The notes under the pieces are model-generated. The model was not told the DNA's origin and searched no databases. It saw only the letters and a program-made list of their open reading frames with translations. This document shows, in pieces, positions 58,920 to 64,000 of a DNA stretch of 64,000 bases; positions within the stretch are counted from its first letter, which is position 1; the number at the start of each line of letters is the position of its first letter. This DNA comes from Leisingera sp. S132 (GTDB taxonomy: Bacteria > Pseudomonadota > Alphaproteobacteria > Rhodobacterales > Rhodobacteraceae), in NCBI RefSeq assembly GCF_025144465.1, contig NZ_CP083553.1, forward strand, positions 2,044,001-2,108,000, read 5' to 3'. A program made the position numbers and the translations under genes.

Positions 58920-60068
58920 ATGACCAGCACGCATTCCGCATGGATGACGGAAGAGCACCAGATGCTTGGGGAGATGACGGCCCAGTTCATCACCAACGAA
59001 TGGGCCCCCAAGTTCGAGACCTGGCGCAAGCAGGGCCTGATGGACCGGGAGACCTGGACCCAGGCCGGCGAGCTGGGCCTTCTGCTCCCCTCGATCCCCG
59101 AGCAATACGGCGGCGCCGGCGGAGACTTCGGCCACGAGGCAGTGATCCTGATGGAAGGCAGCCGCGCCAATCTGGCCAGCTGGGGCCATGGCATTCATTC
59201 CGGCATCGTCGGCCACTACATCCTGGCCTACGGCACCGAGGAGCAGAAAGCGCGCTGGCTGCCGAAGATGGTGACCGGCGAACTGGTCGGCGCGCTGGCG
59301 ATGACCGAACCCTCCACTGGCTCCGACGTGCAGGCGATCAAGACCAAGGCGGTGAAGGACGGCAATGCCTACCGGCTGTCGGGGCAGAAGACCTTCATCA
59401 CCAATGGCCAGCACGCCAACCTGATCCTGGTGGCGGCCAAGACCGACCCGGCCCAAGGGGCCAAGGGCGTGTCGCTGGTGGCTGTGGAAACCGATGGCGC
59501 GGAGGGCTTCAGCCGCGGCCGCAACCTCGACAAGATCGGCTGCCATGCGGCGGACACGTCCGAACTGTTCTTCAGCGATGTGGAGATCCCGCCGGAGAAC
59601 ATCCTGGGCGGGGTTGAGGGCCAGGGATTCTACCAGATGATGCAGCAGCTGCCGCAGGAGCGCCTGATCATTGCTTGCGGCGCGGTGGGCGCGATGGAAG
59701 GCGCGGTGGCGCGCACGGTGGCCTATTGCAAGGAGCGCGAGGCCTTTGGCGGGCCGCTGACGCAGTTCCAGAACACCCGCTTCAAGCTGGCCGAGTGCCT
59801 GACCAAGACCAGGGTCGCGCGCGCCTTCCTGGATGAATGCATCACCGAACACCTGCATGGCAAGCTCACCGTCGAAAAGGCCGCGATGGCGAAATACTGG
59901 ATCACCGACACGCAAGGCGAGGTTCTGGACGAATGCCTGCAGCTGCATGGCGGCTATGGCTACATGCAGGAATACGCGGTGGGCGAGATGTGGGCCGATG
60001 CCCGGGTGCAGCGGATCTATGGCGGCACCAATGAGATCATGAAGGAGCTGATTGCGCGGTCGCTGTAA
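58920..60068 (+). CDS. Acyl-CoA dehydrogenase
   Basis: A 382-residue classic acyl-CoA dehydrogenase (FAD, ETF-linked). Motifs are '[20 protein letters not shown]', '[20 protein letters not shown]', '[18 protein letters not shown]' and '[20 protein letters not shown]'. At the site where medium-chain enzymes have the catalytic Glu (YEGT) this protein has IYGGTNEIM, so the base must be elsewhere, as in isovaleryl-CoA and long-chain dehydrogenases where it is on an earlier helix. That suggests branched- or long-chain substrates. It starts 28 bp after the small protein gene, with GGGAGCA as ribosome site. Confidence 0.94.
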   Translation: MTSTHSAWMTEEHQMLGEMTAQFITNEWAPKFETWRKQGLMDRETWTQAGELGLLLPSIPEQYGGAGGDFGHEAVILMEGSRANLASWGHGIHSGIVGHYILAYGTEEQKARWLPKMVTGELVGALAMTEPSTGSDVQAIKTKAVKDGNAYRLSGQKTFITNGQHANLILVAAKTDPAQGAKGVSLVAVETDGAEGFSRGRNLDKIGCHAADTSELFFSDVEIPPENILGGVEGQGFYQMMQQLPQERLIIACGAVGAMEGAVARTVAYCKEREAFGGPLTQFQNTRFKLAECLTKTRVARAFLDECITEHLHGKLTVEKAAMAKYWITDTQGEVLDECLQLHGGYGYMQEYAVGEMWADARVQRIYGGTNEIMKELIARSL

Positions 60069-60274
60069 CCGCAGGGGCCGCGGCGGCACCGCGGGAGGCC
60101 GATGATGGACTTTGAGTATTTTGGGAAAGATGAAGCAAGGGCAGTGTCCCTGCCCCCAAGCCTTCGCCAAATGGGCAGGGACGTCTTCACCTTTCACGGC
60201 CATCGGCTCTCCAGCCTGTGCCGCAAGACCAAGGTAGCACGCCGCGCGCAGACGCGGGTTAATGCCCCATCATC

Positions 60275-60319
60275 TTTCCAAAAATACTCCACGGGGGTGC
60301 GGGGGTGTGAAACCCCCGC
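60275..60319. repeat. Rhodobacterales-type intergenic hairpin element
   Basis: CCAAAAATACTCCACGGGGG followed by a hairpin, GCGGGGGT (60299-60306), GTGAA, ACCCCCGC (60312-60319). A/T-rich 'aaaatactcc' joined to a G-run hairpin of this type recurs between genes in many Rhodobacterales genomes. It fills part of the 278-bp gap 60069-60346; a reading frame there (60102-60350) spans the element and is not accepted as a gene. Confidence 0.5.
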
Positions 60320-60346
60320 TCCGCCAGCAGACACAGGGAGCACCAT

Positions 60347-60979
60347 ATGACACTCAAACTGCATTGCTTCGGCGAAAGCGGCCATTCCTATAAGGCGGCG
60401 CTGGCGCTGGAGCTGTCGGGCCTGGCCTGGGAGCCGGTGTTTGTCGATTTCTTCGGCGGCGCGCACCGCAGTGACGACTACCGCGGCCTCAACGTGATGG
60501 CGGAGGCGCCGGTGCTGGTGGACGGAGATGTGCGGCTGTCGCAGTCCGGTGTGATCCAGCAGTATGTCAGCGACAAGACCGGCAAGTTCGCAGGCCGCCC
60601 GGAGGACAAGTACGAAGTCCTGCGCTGGGTCCTGTGGGACAACCACAAACTGTCCAGCCAGGCCGGCATGACCCGCTTCCTGATGAATTTCATCCCCGAG
60701 GACAAGCGCCCGCAGGAGGTGATTGCCTTTATGCAAGGCCGCCTCAAGGCCGCCTTCACCACGTTAAACACCCATCTGCAGGGCCGCGAGTGGATCGTGG
60801 GCGATGGTCTCACCAACGCCGATCTGACCTGCTGCGGCTACCTGTTTTACCCGGAGCCTTTTGGCTTCGACCGGGCCGACTGGCCCCATATCGACGCCTG
60901 GCTGGACCGCATCAGCGCCCTGCCCGGCTGGAAACACCCCTATGACTTGATGCCCGGCAACCCGTCGGACCGGGCCTGA
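60347..60979 (+). CDS. Glutathione S-transferase family protein
   Basis: A 210-residue GST. The N-terminal thioredoxin-like domain reads 'MTLKLHCFGESGHSYKAALA' with the Ser/Tyr (GHSYKA) at the active position, 'NVMAEAPVLVDGDVRLSQSG' (cis-Pro and glutathione gamma-Glu-binding QS motif). The C-terminal helical domain has 'WIVGDGLTNADLTCCGYLFY' with the conserved Asp cap. Its place between acyl-CoA dehydrogenase and thiolase genes suggests detoxification or a thiol-dependent step in acyl metabolism, but this is inference. The 3' end is 10 bp before the thiolase gene. Confidence 0.92.
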   Translation: MTLKLHCFGESGHSYKAALALELSGLAWEPVFVDFFGGAHRSDDYRGLNVMAEAPVLVDGDVRLSQSGVIQQYVSDKTGKFAGRPEDKYEVLRWVLWDNHKLSSQAGMTRFLMNFIPEDKRPQEVIAFMQGRLKAAFTTLNTHLQGREWIVGDGLTNADLTCCGYLFYPEPFGFDRADWPHIDAWLDRISALPGWKHPYDLMPGNPSDRA

Positions 60980-60989
60980 GGAGAGCACA

Positions 60990-62201
60990 ATGACAGACGC
61001 ATATATCTATGACGCGCTGCGCACCCCGCGCGGCAAGGGACGCAAGGATGGCTCCTTGCATGAGGTGACCTCGGTCCGCCTTTCCGCCCTGACGCTGAAC
61101 GCAATCAAGGAGCGCAACAACCTGGAAGGCCACGCGGTTGAGGACGTGATCTGGGGCAACGTGACCCAGGTGATGGAACAGGGCGGCTGCCTGGCGCGCT
61201 CCGCGGTTCTGGCCTCCGATCTGGATGAGCGCATTCCGGGCCTCGCCATCAACCGCTTCTGCGCCTCCGGCATGGAGGCGGTGAACCTGGCGGCAAACCA
61301 GGTGAAGGGCGGCGCGGGCGATGCCTATATCGCGGGCGGCGTGGAGATGATGGGCCGGGTGGCCATGGGGTCGGACGGTGCGGCAATTGCGGTTGATCCC
61401 TCGCTGGCGATGGACACCTATTTCGTGCCGCAGGGCATCTCGGCCGACATCATCGCCACAGAGTACGGCTTTACCCGCGATCAGGCCGACGCTTTGGCGA
61501 TGGAGAGCCAGCGCCGGGCTGCCAAGGCCTGGGAAGAGAAGCGGTTTGACAAATCCGTCATCACCGTCACCGACCAGAACGGCCTACCGATCCTCGCCCA
61601 TGACGAATACATGCGCCCCGGCACCGACATGCAGGCGCTGGGGTCGCTGAACCCGGCCTTCCAGATGATGGGCGAGCAGATGCCGGGCTTTGACAAGGTG
61701 GCGATGCTGAAATACCCGCATCTGGAGCGGATCAACCATATCCACCACGCGGGCAATTCCTCCGGCATCGTCGACGGCGCTGCGGCGCTCTTGATCGGCA
61801 ACAAGGAGTTTGGTGAGCGTCACGGGCTGAAACCCCGCGCGCGCATCAAGGCCACCGCCAAGATCGGCACCGATCCGACCATCATGCTGACCGGCCCGGT
61901 GCCGGTGACCGAGAAGATCCTGGCTGACAACGGCATGAAAATCAGCGACCTGGACCTGTTCGAGGTGAACGAGGCCTTTGCCTCTGTCGTGCTGCGCTTC
62001 CAGCAGGCGTTCGATGTGGACCCCGAGCTGGTCAACGTCAACGGCGGCTCCATCGCCATGGGCCACCCGCTGGGCGCCACCGGGGCGATCATCATCGGCA
62101 CCCTGCTGGATGAGCTGGAGCGGCAGGACAAGGAAATGGGCCTCGCCACCCTGTGCATCGCATCGGGCATGGGCGCCGCCACCATCATCGAGCGCGTCTG
62201 A
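60990..62201 (+). CDS. Acetyl-CoA C-acyltransferase (thiolase, FadA/FadI-like)
   Basis: A 403-residue thiolase. The acyl-accepting Cys91 is in INRFCASGMEAVN, the conserved His in GHPLGATGAI (~353), and the second Cys in TLCIASGMGAA (~386). 'EVNEAFASVVLRFQQAFDVD' is the NEAF motif. It cleaves 3-ketoacyl-CoA to acetyl-CoA and a shortened acyl-CoA. It shares an operon with the GST, cupin and the multifunctional enzyme; its stop overlaps the cupin start by one base (TGATG). Confidence 0.95.
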   Translation: MTDAYIYDALRTPRGKGRKDGSLHEVTSVRLSALTLNAIKERNNLEGHAVEDVIWGNVTQVMEQGGCLARSAVLASDLDERIPGLAINRFCASGMEAVNLAANQVKGGAGDAYIAGGVEMMGRVAMGSDGAAIAVDPSLAMDTYFVPQGISADIIATEYGFTRDQADALAMESQRRAAKAWEEKRFDKSVITVTDQNGLPILAHDEYMRPGTDMQALGSLNPAFQMMGEQMPGFDKVAMLKYPHLERINHIHHAGNSSGIVDGAAALLIGNKEFGERHGLKPRARIKATAKIGTDPTIMLTGPVPVTEKILADNGMKISDLDLFEVNEAFASVVLRFQQAFDVDPELVNVNGGSIAMGHPLGATGAIIIGTLLDELERQDKEMGLATLCIASGMGAATIIERV

Positions 62202-62686
62202 TGCCAAAGCTGGACCTATCCCAACTGCCCTGGCGGGCCGGATCGGGCTACCCCGGCAAGCTGGCCGAGGCCTGTGCGGGCCGCAGCGTGCAGCCGCTGG
62301 GCGATCCTGGCGGGCTCAGCCAGTTCGGTGTCAACATCGTGCGGCTGGAGCCCGGCGCAGCCTCCTCCCTGCGCCATTACCACATTGAGCAGGACGAGTT
62401 CGTGATGGTAACCGAAGGCACTTGCACCCTGATCGACGATCAGGGCGCGCATGAGATGATGCCCGGCGACTGCGCCGCCTTTCCGGCGGGCGAGGAGAAC
62501 GGCCACCATCTGGTGAACCGTTCGGACAAGCCTGCCGCCTTTCTGGTGGTGGGCACCCGCACCCCGACCGAGACCGGCTATTACAGCGATTTGGACATGA
62601 TGGTGAAATTCGCAAGCGGCGAGTTCACCTTTACCCGCAAGGACGGCAGCCCGCTGACGGCTGACCAGACCGGAGAAGACACATGA
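62201..62686 (+). CDS. Cupin-domain protein
   Basis: A 161-residue single cupin. The metal-binding motif 1 is in 'SSLRHYHIEQDEFVMVTEGT' (His, His, Glu) and motif 2 in 'PGDCAAFPAGEENGHHLVN' (His). It ends with 'KFASGEFTFTRKDGSPLTAD'. This is the type of small cupin often annotated in roseobacters as a cupin/transcriptional-type protein of unknown role. It is tightly coupled with thiolase (1-bp overlap) and the multifunctional enzyme (4-bp overlap), so it probably belongs to acyl-CoA metabolism. Confidence 0.9.
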   Translation: MPKLDLSQLPWRAGSGYPGKLAEACAGRSVQPLGDPGGLSQFGVNIVRLEPGAASSLRHYHIEQDEFVMVTEGTCTLIDDQGAHEMMPGDCAAFPAGEENGHHLVNRSDKPAAFLVVGTRTPTETGYYSDLDMMVKFASGEFTFTRKDGSPLTADQTGEDT

Positions 62687-64000
62687 GCGATTTCAAATAC
62701 GACGTGGACGCAGACGGCGTCGCAATCATCACCTGGGACGCCGAGGGCAAGAGCATGAACGTCCTCACCCGCGAGGCCTTTGGCCTGGTGGAGGAATACG
62801 TGGACCGGGCGCTGGAGGACGAGGGTGTCAAGGGCATCGTGATCACCAGCGGCAAGAAGGACTTTGCCGGCGGCATGGACCTGAACGTCCTGGCCACCAT
62901 CCGCGAGGAATCGGGGGAGAACCCGGCCCAGGGCCTGTTCGATTTCACCATGGGCGGCCACCGCATCCTGCGCAAGCTGGAACTGGCGGGGATGGACCCG
63001 AAGACCATGAAGGGCGGCAAGCCGGTGGCCTGCGCCATCAACGGCACCTGCGCCGGCATCGGCACCGAGATTGCCCTGGCCTGCCATCACCGGGTGATGA
63101 CATCGAACCCGAAAGCCAGGATCGGCCTGCCGGAGATCATGATCGGCATCTTCCCCGGCGGCGGCGGCACCACGCGGTATTCCCGCATGGTGGGTGCGAT
63201 GGCGGCGGCCCCGGTCCTGCTGGAAGGCAAGATGATGGACCCGAAGAAAGCCAAGGGCGCCCAGCTGATCGACGCGGTGGCCGATGATGCGCTGGCAGCG
63301 GCCAAGGAATGGGTGCTGAACGCCAAGGACGCAGATCTGGTGAAGCCCTGGGATGCCAAGGGCTACAAAATGCCGGGCGGCGCGCCCTATCACCCGGCGG
63401 GCTTCATGACCTTTGTTGGTGCCTCCGCCATGGTGCACGGCAAGACCCAGGGCGCCTTCCCGGCGGCCAAGGCGCTGCTGTCCTCGATCTATGAGGGCGC
63501 GCTGGTCGATTTCGACACCGCGCTGAAGATCGAGGCGCGCTGGTTCACCAACGTGCTGATGAACCCCTCGTCCTCCGCGATGATCCGCAGCCTGTTCCTG
63601 AACAAGCAGGCGCTGGAGAAAGGCGCCGTGCGGCCCAAGGATGTGCCGGATCAGTCGGTGAAGAAAATCGGCGTTCTGGGCGCGGGCATGATGGGCGCGG
63701 GCATCGCGCTGGTCTCGGCTCAGGCCGGCATGGAGGTGGTGCTGATCGACCGTGATCAGGAGGCTGCGGACAAGGGCAAGGCCTATTCCGCCAACTACAT
63801 GGATCAGGGCATCAAACGCGGCAAGGCGACCGAGGAGAAGAAAGAGGCGCTGCTGGCGCAGATCACCGCAACGCCTGATCTGGACGCGCTGAAGGGCTGC
63901 GACCTGATCATCGAGGCGGTGTTCGAGGATCCGGGCGTCAAGGCCGAGATGACCCGGAAGGTCGAGGCAATCATTCCCGAAGACTGCATCTTTGCCTCCA
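62683..64000 (+). CDS. FadB/FadJ-type 3-hydroxyacyl-CoA dehydrogenase/enoyl-CoA hydratase, 3' end outside window
   Basis: The first 439 codons are present; the gene continues past the right edge. Residues ~1-200 are the crotonase domain: 'GIVITSGKKDFAGGMDLNVL' (oxyanion hole), 'INGTCAGIGTEIALACHH' and 'ARIGLPEIMIGIFPGGGGTT' with catalytic Glu residues. Residues from ~325 are the NAD-binding domain, 'KIGVLGAGMMGAGIALVSAQ' then 'VLIDRDQEAADKG'. This is the domain order of FadB/FadJ, which hydrate enoyl-CoA and oxidise the resulting 3-hydroxyacyl-CoA. The start at 62683 overlaps the cupin stop by 4 bp. Confidence 0.95.
   Translation, partial: MSDFKYDVDADGVAIITWDAEGKSMNVLTREAFGLVEEYVDRALEDEGVKGIVITSGKKDFAGGMDLNVLATIREESGENPAQGLFDFTMGGHRILRKLELAGMDPKTMKGGKPVACAINGTCAGIGTEIALACHHRVMTSNPKARIGLPEIMIGIFPGGGGTTRYSRMVGAMAAAPVLLEGKMMDPKKAKGAQLIDAVADDALAAAKEWVLNAKDADLVKPWDAKGYKMPGGAPYHPAGFMTFVGASAMVHGKTQGAFPAAKALLSSIYEGALVDFDTALKIEARWFTNVLMNPSSSAMIRSLFLNKQALEKGAVRPKDVPDQSVKKIGVLGAGMMGAGIALVSAQAGMEVVLIDRDQEAADKGKAYSANYMDQGIKRGKATEEKKEALLAQITATPDLDALKGCDLIIEAVFEDPGVKAEMTRKVEAIIPEDCIFAS

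Noticed and set aside
60102-60350. 82-codon frame in the gap before the GST gene
   Set aside because: It crosses an intergenic hairpin element, has no family resemblance and poor codon character, and ends inside the start of the GST gene.
1-64000. CRISPR arrays, tRNA/rRNA genes, insertion sequences, prophage or integron features
   Set aside because: No regularly spaced direct repeats, tRNA-like cloverleaf, transposase, integrase or phage structural gene was seen on either strand.

Overview
The window looks like chromosomal DNA of a marine alphaproteobacterium of the Roseobacter group (Rhodobacterales, probably near Leisingera, Phaeobacter or Ruegeria). This is inferred from the high GC content, tightly packed operons with many 4-bp ATGA overlaps, the accB-accC-aat-DUF2155-MlaD-NDUFA12 gene order, an OpgC-OpgG-OpgH glucan operon, a SelD fused to a flavoprotein, and roseobacter-style hairpins between genes. 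I saw no tRNA, rRNA, CRISPR array, transposase, integrase or phage gene. The region reads as a stable core/accessory chromosome segment.

Region by region. (1) 1-5468, minus strand: the start of a FliM/SpoA-like gene, then a sensing block made of a sodium/solute-symporter-type histidine kinase, a two-helix membrane protein, a stand-alone receiver protein and an ScfR-type short-chain-fatty-acyl regulator. (2) 5699-10944, plus strand: a complete HAAT (Liv-type) ABC importer with a Tat-exported binding protein. (3) 11215-14762: a PepSY protein, a cytochrome b561-like protein, a membrane-anchored LuxR-type regulator, an acyl-CoA synthetase and a PAS-LuxR regulator. Blocks 1-3 together look like uptake, sensing and CoA activation of an unidentified carboxylate. 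(4) 14919-21293: accBC, aat, envelope and complex I accessory genes, RidA, clpX and clpP. (5) 21545-25756: a GlxA-like AraC regulator, a persulfide-sensor-type ArsR regulator, PhoX and a DUF302 protein. (6) 25901-30319: a TPP enzyme overlapping a class III CoA-transferase, then a TPR protein. (7) 30344-34985: opgCGH for periplasmic glucans. (8) 35217-36532: a PHB-depolymerase-like hydrolase and a rhodanese.

(9) 36789-42717: the Mrp-type Na+/H+ antiporter operon with fused A and B subunits. (10) 42746-46045: selD fusion and mnmH, which together make 2-selenouridine in tRNA; no Sec-decoding genes are visible. (11) 46208-53182: MarR, SRAP, TPR-sulfotransferase, DUF1992, 5'-nucleotidase, DUF952, pyrD and an ArsC-like protein. 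(12) 53307-55568, minus: two PaaI-like thioesterases and a MATE exporter. (13) 55692-64000, plus: two paralogous MerR regulators, two acyl-CoA dehydrogenases, a GST, a thiolase, a cupin and a FadB/FadJ-type multifunctional enzyme (cut by the window end). This forms a beta-oxidation locus, with a perfect ACGT-type palindrome upstream of the second MerR gene that is probably its operator.

The most interesting points are the PepSY/cytochrome b561/membrane-LuxR cassette, the integrated carboxylate sensing/uptake block with repeats in its divergent control region, the Cys42/Cys108 ArsR next to PhoX, the TPP enzyme with a changed cofactor motif, and several families of palindromic intergenic elements.
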